From Rhizophagus irregularis (taxonomy: Eukaryota; Glomeromycota; Glomeromycetes; Glomerales; Glomeraceae), in NCBI RefSeq assembly GCF_026210795.1, contig NC_089445.1, positions 1,302,001-1,366,000 of the forward strand: a stretch of DNA of 64,000 nucleotides. Direction: 5' to 3'. Under the pieces are notes generated by a model. That model saw only the letters and a program-made list of their open reading frames with translations. It ran no database searches and was not told the DNA's origin. Of the stretch, positions 24,000-34,499 are shown piece after piece (position 1 is the stretch's first letter; each line of letters opens with the position of its first letter). The position numbers were made by a program, and so were the translations under genes.

Positions 24000-26900
24000 C
24001 ATTCGTATACAGAGTTAAAATTGATAAAAATCACTCAAATGTGCTATCTCACTACACCTTGGTATTGCGATGTTCCCTGTCCTTGAGCAGTTTCCTGATC
24101 TGAATTTATAATCTAAATTTACAATCAAGCCAGAATGTTCACACTAAGTTCAAGTAAAAAATTACCATCAACGTAATTACTGATATCTTCAAATGAATGA
24201 ATGTTTAATATTCTCTCAAATGATTAAATAAGTAGATTTACCGAGCAAGTGAATGAAACAAGTATCTGTGTGACAACTTCTTAATATCATTTGAAAAATT
24301 CTTTTTTTTTTTAAATCTAATAATTATATCCCCTCTGGTTACTGTACATCATTCATTCGTCCATTTGCATGTAAACGTCTATCGTCGCTATCAATCCTTC
24401 CTTGTTTTTTATAATTATTTCGGTAAAGACCTAAATCAATGCATTATTTTTTGTTATTTTTTATAATTTGTGAAACACTCTACCAGATGGCTGTCCTTCA
24501 TTTGTAATGATCATAAACCTCCAGTAAAATGAATATCCATATTTTACAAGTGCTTAGATAAGTTAGTATTACGAGTGTACGCGTGTATAGGATGACAGGT
24601 TTGATACGTTCTATGGATTTGATGAGTGGTTGAAAATCCCCACGCATCGCCTCTGATTCTGCACAGTTTCCCAAAGGATGCCTGCATTCCCTCTTTTGTT
24701 ATTCGGTTAGGTAATCCATCACATCCAATGATTAATAATGAACTAACAAACATTTTCCTACATTATTTTGAGCTATTGCCTTTCCATTTTCAGCAATTCT
24801 TTTGAGAATTTCCCATATTATTGACAATTAACTAAAATTAATCCAACTAACTAATGATCACTCTTAACACAGCTTATATAAATTTTAGTCATCTTTCTGT
24901 AGGATTCTTCGAGGTAAATCAATTCCCAGAATGAGTCAATATAATTAATATTGCCAAATCATCGATCAGGATGTTCGGATGAATGTGGTTCTCAAATTTC
25001 CTTTTTCTTCTCTTAACCATTTTCCGTTTTTTTTAATTGCATTATTAAGCATTTTTCAGTGAGTACCCTCCCGATACTGGAAAAAAAAAAAATTTTTCTT
25101 AGTCTCATATATAACAATTGAGATTTTCCTGTAATTTTTGATCTCTTCTCACTTGAAATATATCTTTCAGGAGTTTCTATCATGAGGACCTTGGCATGTT
25201 TTCGCGACTTCAATTCCTTCATATTCATTATTATTGACTGTGTTTTGAAAAATTCCATCAATACGGTGTCCAAGTGCTTTTCTCTGGCCCTTTACTAAAT
25301 TTTCAGCATATACCTATCCAATTTGGAATCCTGGTAATTTTTTCTCTTTTTTTTTTATTTCGTTTGTAAATTACCTCAAACGTCTTAGTTTAAAAGTCCC
25401 GTAACCAATTATTACTGAAAAACCCTTGAATTTGGCTGACACTTTCCTAGCATGAACATCTGATTTTTTTTCGGGTTTAGCATATTGTAATCTTCAACAT
25501 ATTGTCGATATAACTCTGGTTGGTCACTTGGTTACTTGGGTAGGCAGGATTGTAGTGCAAAATCATATATATATATATATATATATTCAGATCAAATGTC
25601 AGATAGTAAAGGCTTCCATCTTAGTAAAGATCTGCTCACTTTTAAATCGCGACGATGATGAATAGAAGGAAATCCATGCTCTTTTCCAGATTAACTTATC
25701 TTCTTCTTTCTCATCCTCTTTGTTTTCTTCTATATTCATGTTCTCGCCATCTTCGTCTGGAACTAAAAGATCCACCTTTTCTCCTAAATTTGTTTCTCCT
25801 CTTAATTGAAGATATTTCATGAATTTCAGAATGCGCATTCTTTAAAATCACCAAAATTAAATAGGTAAAAAGTAAAATGCTGAAAAATTAAACTGTTAAT
25901 AAATGTTGAGCTCACATTGTTATTTATTCTTCGGGAAAGTTAATAATATTTTCGGACCATTCTATGCAACTAACGAGTTAGCCATGTCTTGTAGACCTCT
26001 CCTTCTGTAGAACCCGGTTTTGACGCGTATACCATACGAAGAGTATTATCAATAGGTCTAATAGCTGCGGAGACTTTATAAATGACGTATCGAATATTCT
26101 TGTCCTGTTCGACCATATCCTTTTGTCATAATGGGTTGGTTCATCAATAAATTCCTGATTATTGTTTATATATTGAACGTATTACGTAAATCTATAACGG
26201 AACGAAGCTTTCCGCCCTTCTTGGGAACTAGGAATAAATCTGAAACGAAACAAGAAATACGATGGTCCAATTCCTGGGTATCTCCTATCTGTAGAAGCGA
26301 TTATGAGAAATTCTATTGTAATATCTACTGTTTGTTTTCTTATATATTTATCCTCTTTTGATCAAAAATAATAAACTCTTTCATCAATAAATTTCTGGTT
26401 ATTTTTTATGAGAAATTCTTTTGTAATATCTACTGTTTGTTTATGATTGTTTTTATATCTTTTATCCTCTTTTGATCAAAAATAATAAACTACATAATAA
26501 TTCATATTCGGATTCATTCCTCAATTTATCATCTTGATCTTTTAATTTAGAACAACTTGGTTCTTCCTCACGTCTGCTAATTTGTCCATAAATCATGTAG
26601 TTTTAATTAACCATAGAGGGACTCCTCTTTTTTGATTAATCCTTTTTTACATATTCTGCTATCTGAGAAGTTTTTAATGCCTTTTTGTCGATCTTAAACT
26701 AGGTGCTTTTCTCGATGAGTTCTTTGTAATCATCATATATATATCGGCGAGAGCGCTGCAATTTGATCTACGTAGTGTTTCCTCATTAATTCGTAATCTT
26801 TGGCATATTTCTGAGCGGCTTTATATGCATTGCTAACGTACTCCCTAAAAAATAAAAACGAATTCAGTATTAAGTAATTCTATATAAAAAAAAAAATTAT

Positions 26901-27010
26901 GTATGTTACCTGGCTTCTTCCAAAAATCGTCGATAAAATCATCATAGAATTTTTCCCCATTCTTTGACATCTTTCCGCCTCTTTCTCCCTTTACCATCTA
27001 ACAAACGCGA
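24000..27010 (-). pseudogene. Degraded coding remnants, probably retroelement-derived
   Basis: Base composition here is less A+T-rich than true intergenic DNA, and minus-strand frames give coding-like fragments broken by stops and shifts. At about 26290-26180 the minus strand reads VPKKGGKLRSVIDLR, which resembles the fingers motif of LTR-retrotransposon reverse transcriptases. At about 26115-25975 it reads NIRYVIYKVSAAIRPIDNTL, and at 26860-26740 EYVSNAYKAAQKYAKDYELM. Other fragments: 25599-25838 (acidic, EENKEDEKEEDK) and 24544-24753. No single frame connects them and no long terminal repeats were found. Retroelement origin rests mainly on the one RT-like motif, so it is tentative; a decayed host gene is possible. 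Confidence 0.45.
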
Positions 27011-27516
27011 ACGTATGAACTAAATTCTAGGAAGATAAATGAATCAAATGTTCAAAAAAGTATTGAATCTGTCCAGGGTAAATATCGACACTATTTCCAT
27101 CCCGACTAACGAATTTAGCTAAAATAAAGGATATACAATATAAAGTTCGTAGCTGCTTTTTGTGTGGGAACACCATCAAAGTTTTCAAGCCTCTCCATCT
27201 GTATCAAAGAGAGTCAGAGCTTCCCTTACTATACTTAATTTGTTAGATTAACATTACTAATGTGAATGATTATTTCTCCTCTTTAGATAGTTCTTTAAAG
27301 AGACGATTAAAATTTCTCTATTTATAGGAAATGACGGTAATACAGAAGAAATTTTATATGCGGGCGAGAATCTGAAATCTTAACGAATGGGAAATTAGGA
27401 TAACAACCTAAATGAAACATGATTGGCTGATTATAAAATGATCATATGATAAAACCAATAAACTAGAACAAAATTGGTCCCAAATTCAAATTAAAAAAAA
27501 CTTACATGGGAAAGCA
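27011..27516. other. Intergenic upstream of the U2A' gene
   Basis: No coding remnants recognised. An inverted CCAAT box (GATTGGCTGA, about 27421-27430) lies roughly 90 bases before the U2A' start codon and may belong to its promoter. Confidence 0.55.
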
Positions 27517-28940
27517 ATGAAACTTACACCGGAACTTATCGAACGTTCACTTAGTTATATCAATGCTGTTAAAGATCGAGAACTTGATCTACGAGGTATC
27601 CTTTAGAAGGTGTTTTTTAGGACAACACTGGTTATCTTTATAAGGGTAAAATATGGTTCTAATAAGTGAAAAAAGAAGAGTATTGGTAAATTACGTTGGT
27701 GTTCTTAAATTTAGTTTTATTTTATATATAGTAATTTGTTATAATTGCTTAGGGTTCGAAATAATTATAGTTTAGGGAACTGAATGATAACGTAACTTCT
27801 GTATATTATTCCTTCAACTTTAAATCAATAAAGAACATCAAATCATTGGGCAATGATCAACTATAAGTGACATTGCCCTTGTTTTGTTTTATTAGATTTT
27901 AAAAAACGAATTTCCATATTGTTCCCTGACTCGAAATCCTTTATCCCTTCTCTTTAAATTTAATTAGGAAACAAAATCCCTGCTATAGAAAATCTTGGTG
28001 TATCTAAGGTATTTTAAAAAATAATTTTTATCTATTTTATAAATAATTTAAAAATAAATCATATTTTAATTTTTATAGGATCAAAATGACACGATCGATT
28101 TAACAGATAATGACATTCGTGTTCTTGGAAATTTTCCGTTGTTACGTCGTGTTAAGACTCTATTATTAGCAAATAATCGTATTACTCGTATTGATCCACA
28201 AATATTCGAATTCCTTCCTAATTTAACAACATTAGTTTTAACTAATAATAACGTATCAGAATTATCAGATCTTGAACCTTTATCAGGATGTTATAGATTA
28301 CAATATATTAGTTTATTAGATAATCCTGTTACAAGAAAACAATGGTATAGAAGTTGGATTATTTGGAAAGTTAAATCTGTTAGAGTCTTGGATTTTAAGA
28401 GAGTTCGTGATGTGGTAAGTGTGAATTAATTTAATTGTTTGGAAAATTATTTGTCATATATATATGTATATATATATAATTTATTTATTTTTTTTATATT
28501 TTACATATACTTATTATATTTTTTATACCTATTTTTAAATAGGAACGCAAAGAAGCTAAACAATTGTTCGAAACATTAAAAGGTGAAATGACTTCACTTG
28601 CAAAATCTATCTCTGAAGTTGCTTCCAAAACATTCGAGCCGGGTGAGGGATTTGTTTCAAGTAAAGGAGTTAATCTTCCTAAATCAAACTTACCCACGCT
28701 TGGAATGTCAATAGAGGAACAATCCAAAATTAAAGTAAATATTCTCATTTATATTTCTATTTTTTTTCTGATTTACAATTTTATTAAACCGATTTTTTAT
28801 TATTTATTATTTAGGATGCAATTCGTAATGCTAAAACTTTGGAAGAAGTTACGCGTCTTGAAAAGTTATTACAATCAGGTCATATTCCTGGATCAAAACC
28901 TGGTGAAATTGAAGAGGATGATGAAGAAATGGAAGATTGA
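27517..28940 (+). CDS. lea1: U2 small nuclear ribonucleoprotein A' (U2A'/Lea1), 257 aa
   Basis: Five exons: 27517-27595, 27968-28008, 28079-28414, 28543-28734, 28815-28940. The protein opens with MKLTPELIERSLSYINAVKD and RELDLRGNKIPAIENLG, the signature start of U2A'. Four to five leucine-rich repeats follow (about residues 20-125: TIDLTDNDIRVLGNFP, LLLANNRITRID, TLVLTNNNVSEL), then the LRR cap (SLLDNPVTRKQWYRSWIIW, VRVLDFKRV). The C-terminal third is hydrophilic with an acidic end (EEDDEEMED). Length matches the family (about 240-255 aa). It binds U2B'' and stem-loop IV of U2 snRNA in the U2 snRNP, in the nucleus, during branch-point recognition. First intron is the longest (372 nt), the others 70-128 nt. 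Confidence 0.95.
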
Positions 28941-29227
28941 AGAATATTTACTTATGAAATCAATTTAATTGTATCACTTTTCTTTCTTTTTATTTGTATA
29001 TCGAATAGACGTTTTAGTATAGCAAAAAAAAACCAAGTTATATAATTTTTATTTTTAGAATAGAAATATTTTTTTTTGTCGTTTTATACAAAATAAATAT
29101 CTGCAATAATATCCGTATAGTTATGTTCACTAAATTTAAAGATCAGTTCACTAAAGATGCTTGCCGAAAATAAAAAAAGCCAATACCGAAATGTATGAAT
29201 TAATTTCTACAGTTCGACATGCTGAAA

Positions 29228-30702
29228 TCAATTAATTTCGATAAGCGACTCTAGTTCACACCTAGCTATACCATCTCCACGAAAAGTACCCAAAAGCATT
29301 ACATTCCTTTGCCTATCTGCAGTAGCAATTGATACGGAAGGTAAGATGCTTCCATTATCCTCAAAAATTATCTTTTGAGAATATTTTATTCCGTAGAATT
29401 TATCTTCGGCTGTATTGTTACTTACTTTTATGATAGCAGCTGGTTGTGGAGGAGCTGTTCCAGTGCGATCTCTCATATAAACCAATGCAGCCAAAGGTTT
29501 TTGTGTTGCTATCAAAAATAAATAAACAAATAAATAAATATACAACTCGTTATATTTTTAATATATACATACCAGCACAATAAATTTCACCAGTTTGTTC
29601 ATCAACACTTATGTTATCAATTGATAGTCCGGTAAATAAACTTTCCGATAGATGAAGTTTATTATTTGATTTACGATCATAAATTAAAAGTTCTCCACCA
29701 GCAGAAGTTCCAACATATATTTTAGAATTATCCCAATTTGAAGTTATTCCATTAGGATATCTTATACTATCTGCAACAATCTCAGTTGTATTCGTAATTG
29801 AAGAATGAAATACAACATTTCCCCATGGACGACGAGTAATATCTAAATAAATTAAATAATACGCGTAAAAAAATGCAGACATAATATATATACATACATA
29901 TGCATGTAATTTTATATACCACCAAATTCTCTCCAAAATCCGGTTTCATGACCATGATCATTAGTAACATAAAATTCATCCTTTGAAACGGGTACGACAT
30001 CATTTGGAGTAATAATTAAATCATTTTTAACGGTACTTAAATGAACTAATTCATTTGTGTTCAGGATATGTTCAAAGATTTCAATAACACTACCAGTTTT
30101 TTTGTGATTTGTAAAAAATACATATAATTTATTTGGTTCATTTTTTTCATCCTCGTATATTCCCATTCCACATAACAAAAAATCTTCTTCCGGTGGAAAA
30201 TTTTTTAATTCAAGTGGAATAAGTTTATCATTCTAATAAAAAAACACTTTAAATATAATTTTTGTCACGATAAAAAAAAAAGAAAGATTATAATTGATAA
30301 TATACATACATTAATGTCATAAATGTAAGGAGTATCTCTTATTAGTTGAGTCGTATCTGTAATAAGGTTAATTGGTGGATAAAATACTTGACTTCTAATC
30401 GTTTTATCACCACAGGCCATAAAAGCGTGACCAGTTCGATGATGAATAACTATATCTTCACAAGTTTCAATTCCTAATAAATTCAATCGTAAGAAATAAG
30501 AATTATTCAAATTTTTCAATTACTTTTCAAAAGATAAATCAGATATATAATGACCTTCAATTACTCTACATTTTCCTCCTTCGTAAGGTTTAATATCTGG
30601 TCTTCTAAATCCAGAAATAGTTATAGATTCATCTATCCAATTATAAGATAATGCAGTTATAACTGCAATTATAATAACAATAATTGTCGCCGCGTTTTGC
30701 AT
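29228..30702 (-). CDS. Paraoxonase/arylesterase-like six-blade propeller enzyme, 391 aa
   Basis: Five exons on the minus strand: 30702-30555, 30473-30310, 30232-29920, 29842-29573, 29508-29228. An N-terminal hydrophobic segment (about residues 4-22, AATIIVIIIAVITAL) acts as a signal anchor, as in animal PONs. Conserved features are CRVIEGIETCEDIVIH (GxExCED type calcium-site region), ITPNDVVPVSKDEFYVTNDHG, YPNGITSNWDNSKIYVG, LSIDNISVDEQTGEIYCAG and a final GDGIARCELESL. These fit the arylesterase/PON family, calcium-dependent lactonases or esterases. The first intron uses a weak GTCATT donor; a better-looking GTAATT donor 34 bases downstream would lose the frame. The motif CxxIxGxExCED supports the chosen site. 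Substrate unknown. Probably membrane-anchored or secretory. Confidence 0.88.
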
Positions 30703-30941
30703 ATTATAGTTCGTGAAATTTTAAAATGAGATATCGTTAAAAAGTGGCCTTCTACTAAGCACTTCGGGAAAATACTAAAATAGGCTAATATGTATGTTTT
30801 TTCTCACGAAAAAACCACCCTCATAAAAAAATTGAACGTGTAAATTTTTATGGTGATGTTACTGATGATCATGATGATCATTGAAAAGTCATTTCGAAAA
30901 TTTACTGCGCCATTTTCATCGATCCCATAATTTGCGATTTG

Positions 30942-30955
30942 AGCATAAATAGACC
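30942..30955 (+). promoter_or_regulatory. TATA-like element upstream of the U1 snRNA
   Basis: GCATAAATAG lies about 30 bases before the mapped 5' end of the U1 RNA, the usual TATA distance. No proximal sequence element consensus is known to me for this lineage, so assignment is by position only. Confidence 0.4.
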
Positions 30956-30977
30956 GATAATCGCACTTTTGCAAATC

Positions 30978-31142
30978 ATACTTACCTGCCAGGACACGAC
31001 CGTGAACATGAAGGCGGACGTGTAAGTGATGGTCGCTGACATTGCACAGCGTTGGTAACTGTTGCTTTGAACGCTCTTAATGAGTGTCTCAACTGGATAA
31101 TTTTTGTTTGTTGGGGTGGTTATGGTTCGCCGTAATCGCCCC
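30978..31142 (+). ncRNA. U1 spliceosomal snRNA, ~165 nt
   Basis: The RNA begins ATACTTACCTG (30978-30988), the invariant U1 5' end that pairs with 5' splice sites. Stem-loop I closes with ACACG/CGTGT and displays GAACATGAAGG, close to the U1-70K-binding loop. Stem-loop II (CGCTG/CAGCG) shows ATTGCAC (31041-31047), the U1A-binding loop. Stem-loop III is ACGCTC/GAGTGT. The CCAG near the 5' end (30988-30991) can pair with CTGG (31093-31096) as the long-range H helix. The Sm site is AATTTTTG (31099-31106). The final hairpin GGGGTGGTTATGG-TTCG-CCGTAATCGCCCC has a 13-bp stem with G-U pairs and a UUCG loop, ending at 31142. Length matches vertebrate U1 (164 nt). It lies in the plus orientation between PON and NDUFA4-like genes. 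Confidence 0.96.
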
Positions 31143-31192
31143 TATTATATTAAAAAGCGGGTTTTGGGTCAGGAAAGAGGGATGTGTAATGT

Positions 31193-31557
31193 CGAAATAT
31201 TAATAACTTAAAATTTAATCTTCTAAATTCTAATAATAGAATTTTTTTTTTTCTTTGTGGGTAAGTCGTAGGTTTAGAGACTATTTAAGCGATATATATT
31301 TTTTTAATTTCGAATTCTCAGATTGGGTAGATTTCAAATTTATCGCCGTTTTCAAAATGATGTATTGAAATATTAAATAACTTAAAATTTAATCTTCTAA
31401 ATTCTAATAATAGAATGTTTTTTTTTTCTTTGTGGGTAAGTCGTTGGTTTAGAAACTATTTAAGTGATATATATTTTTTTAATTTCGAATTCTCAGATTA
31501 CCGAAAGAGGGTAGATTTCAAATTTGTCGCCGTTTTCAAAATGATGTACGCAGTTAA
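31193..31557 (+). repeat. Tandem direct repeat, two ~174-base copies
   Basis: Copies start near 31193 and 31367. Shared blocks include TAATCTTCTAAATTCTAATA, CTTTGTGGGTAAGTCGT, GCGATATATA/GTGATATATA and TTCAAAATGATGTA. The second copy has a roughly 10-base insertion (CCGAAAGAGG) before the shared GGGTAGATTTC block. Copies are about 95% identical apart from that, suggesting a recent duplication directly downstream of the U1 gene. Confidence 0.9.
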
Positions 31558-31698
31558 ATTTGAATAAAAAAAAAAGAAACCCGAAAACCGGACGAAAACC
31601 GACGAAATATGGACAAAAAACGGATGAAACCCGGGCGAATATTGGTATTCGAATATACAATCACAAATAAACTGCGTACACCATTTTGAAAACGGCGA
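31527..31698. repeat. Inverted repeat (MITE-like arms) around GAAAMC-rich core
   Basis: Bases 31527-31555 (CGCCGTTTTCAAAATGATGT and onward) are matched, with one mismatch, by the reverse complement of 31670-31697. Between the arms lies a run of roughly 11-base units of the type GAAAACCGGAC/GAAAACCGAC/GGATGAAACCC. The left arm coincides with the end of the second tandem copy above, so the tandem repeat and the inverted element share a family sequence. Confidence 0.8.
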
Positions 31699-32845
31699 TA
31701 ATTACATCAAGGAAACGATAAAAATTTAGACATTCATTGTACATCCAATTTTTCACGCCAGAATAATATGAATTCATTTAATATGCTCGAAATCGCAATT
31801 CGCAATAATTCGTCTTCACGTGATAATAATAAAGAACTAAAGTCATGAGTTAGTTGATTATCGGGCGAATAATCTTGCCGACGCCGCATGGCTTAATTCC
31901 AAATCGGATTAAAAGATCTAAGAGGCGCAATAAGTAAATTGACTAGCCATTTTAGTAATTACGCAATCATAACATAAATTAAAAATTTCTAAAAAAAAAA
32001 AAAGGCTTACGTACTCAAAATAGATTCTTTGGTGGAGATGACCGAAATTAGACATCTTTTTTTTTTTGCGTCAGTTGATTAAATCTTTTATGACTATCCA
32101 CTATTTACTTGACAAAAAAAAACTAATAAATTAAAAATTTATTAAAAAAATTACTTTTCATAATTAATTTGATACTGACACTCGAACAAGTGACTCCGAA
32201 TATTATTTAACTATTTTTATGTGAGAAGGAGAAATTGCATCATAGTGTGTGGTCGCACATTACGTTAGCAGAATTTCTTTGGTTCCGCATTCTTCCGTAA
32301 CAAAGTAATTCAGCTGTGATACTTTGAAAGTATACAATGTGGAATACCCGAATCAAAGATCCCATATGATTCGTATTTATTTATTTATTCATTTTCTTTC
32401 TTTTTTTTATTGCCAATCAGTTAGAATAAGGTTACTTTTATTACAAAAAAAAACCCGATTGTATTTATAACCCAAAATAATCAAATATTAACCTCATTTA
32501 GAAAATTTGACTCAGGAAAAAATCTGTCAAGATTTTATTTACCATAGATGCTCCTGCATGGCTGCATTATTATTTTATTATGAATTCATTAAATATGTAT
32601 AAACATATTATACACGTATTTTTTTACGCCCGTTTATTGCCGTTCACGGCGGAACTTCCCGGCTTTGTAAAATATATAAACCGTCTCCTCCTTTTCACGT
32701 TCAAGAAAAAAATTTTTTTTCACATAAACAATTTTATAATAATCGTACAGGATATTATTATTATATTATATTATCATCCTTTGCCACAGAAAAAAAATTT
32801 TCTCTCTCACTTTTCAAATTAAATACATCAATACATCAAATCAAA
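31699..32845. other. Intergenic upstream of NDUFA4-like gene
   Basis: No coding signal. Moderately A+T-rich with A and T runs; the last 150 bases contain an ATTATATTATATTATC tract and are presumably promoter and leader. No defined element recognised. Confidence 0.6.
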
Positions 32846-33395
32846 ATGTCTGCCGCAGTCGCAAGGTCAACATTTATGAGAAATTGGTACCGAATTGAAG
32901 TCCTCCCAATCTACGCTGTAACCGTATGTATTATTTGAAAGTACTTTAAGAGTTTAAGTTATATGTCTATATTCTAATTTATTATGACATAATAGGGTGT
33001 AGCCGTTGTTGGTGCCGGCTGGTATCTTACCCGCCTTGCTCGGGGACCCGAAGTCGTTTGGGATAAGTAAGTTACTTTAAATATTTATTTATTTAAAAAC
33101 ATCCTTTCATTCTGATGAAAATTTAATCTTATCATTCTCATCATTAGAAAAAATAATCCAACGCCATGGAATAATATCCAAGACGGCACACAAGTAAAAC
33201 TTATGACCGTCAATCACAAATGCGAAAGAAAGTACGTTTTAGTGGTATAACGAAAAAAACGAAAAACAAAAAGCCATTCCATTTTTCTTATGAAAAAAAT
33301 TAAGATATCACAATTTTTCTTTTTTATAATACTTATATGTTTTCATTCTCATTATATTTTAAACCAAATATAGATATAGACGTGACAGGTTTTAA
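32846..33395 (+). CDS. NDUFA4/MLRQ-like mitochondrial inner-membrane subunit, 84 aa
   Basis: Four exons: 32846-32923, 32996-33066, 33148-33231, 33374-33395. The sequence contains WYRIEVLPIYAVTGVAVVGA (one transmembrane helix, about residues 15-37) followed by WYLTRLARGPEVVWDKKNNP and TPWNNI, the signature of the NDUFA4/MLRQ family that associates with respiratory complex I or IV in the inner mitochondrial membrane. The length (about 80 aa) is typical. The last exon adds YRRDRF; the fourth exon is chosen because a GTACGT donor follows CERK and family members end in a basic segment of this type. If that intron is retained, the protein instead ends CERKYVLVV after 83 aa. Both ends are possible. 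No cleavable presequence is seen, usual for this family. Confidence 0.88.
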
Positions 33396-33807
33396 TTCTG
33401 TTGAAACTTAGGAAGAAAACCAAAAAATGGTCCTAGTCATATTACTTACAAACATTTATATTAAAACACCGTTAAATAATCACTTTGCATACATATACAC
33501 AATTTTACCTACATCAAATTTATTATTATACAGATGTAATATTGCACGTGATCATTAATAAAAGTTTAGATTTTATACATATAAAAACAATCGATACCTT
33601 TTGTACTTTATACTTTTTTTAAAAGACAAATAATAAAAATAATTGATTTATTATTTAATAAAAAAAAAATGTTTATTTAATATATAAAAATCTCTCGGAA
33701 ATTTTTTAATCATAAAAATATTTTACCCCCTTCTGTTAACAACAAGATCACTACAAACGAATAACAAAAAACTAACGCAGTTCATAGATCGAAATTTTAT
33801 TTATCAC
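33396..33807. other. Convergent intergenic region
   Basis: Space between the 3' ends of the NDUFA4-like gene (plus) and the acidic-protein gene (minus). A+T-rich with AATAAA-like sequences on both strands; nothing else recognised. Confidence 0.6.
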
Positions 33808-34499
33808 TTAATCCTCATCTATTGAACTTCTCCCTCTATAAATTGTGGCAAAAAGGAAAATTTAAATATTATTAAAAAATACAGAAAATGTAAGGGATGT
33901 ATAATATGTATAAATACCTTCATTTATTTTCAAAGGATGTCCGGTCACTTTTTCATGCAATTCTGAAGCCTTTAAAGCACTTTGACGTTTTTGTTCCGGA
34001 GCTCTATTCTTTCGGTGAGATGCAGCAACAAGCGATGACCTATGACAAAAAATTTACAATTAAAAAAAAAATCCAAATAATGATAGAAGATGGAGTGTTT
34101 TATTACAATTGTCTTGAAGCATCTTTGTCTCTAACACTTTGCTCAGAAACTTCGCCTCCTGTTACATCTGTCTCATTCTCATAATAAAAGCCTTTCTTTT
34201 GTGCGATATTATAGGTAGAATCACGAAATCTTTTTGGTTCAATTGTTGCATTTTGATCTAAATCAGCGGGATCTATTTTTTTGTTGGATTAAAAAAATGA
34301 TCATAAAAGACGTTTATTCATTTAACAATATTAACATTATAAACAAACCCTCTTCCACAACATCAACATTGTCTTCTGTTTCTTCTTCTTCCATGTCTTG
34401 CCGAGGATCATATTCATCTCCTCCGTGTTCTTCATTTTGGACATAAAATTCGTCCTTAACGATTCCCTCTTCTTCTGGGTATGGACTTTGATCAGTCAT
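33808..34499 (-). CDS. Unknown acidic protein, ~154 aa
   Basis: Not recognised. Four exons on the minus strand: 34499-34349, 34272-34107, 34039-33918, 33833-33808, with consistent phases. The N-terminal third is strongly acidic (EEHGGDEYDPRQDMEEEETE, about residues 24-43), the middle reads IEPKRFRDSTYNIAQKKGFY, and the C-terminal part is basic and probably helical (SHRKNRAPEQKRQSALKASE). No signal peptide or membrane segment. The last intron ends in a tandem acceptor TAGAG: using the second AG gives a GRSSIDED end; using the first gives EGEVQ. The regular intron/exon pattern and charge segregation argue for a real, probably nuclear or cytosolic protein. Function not assigned. Confidence 0.72.
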
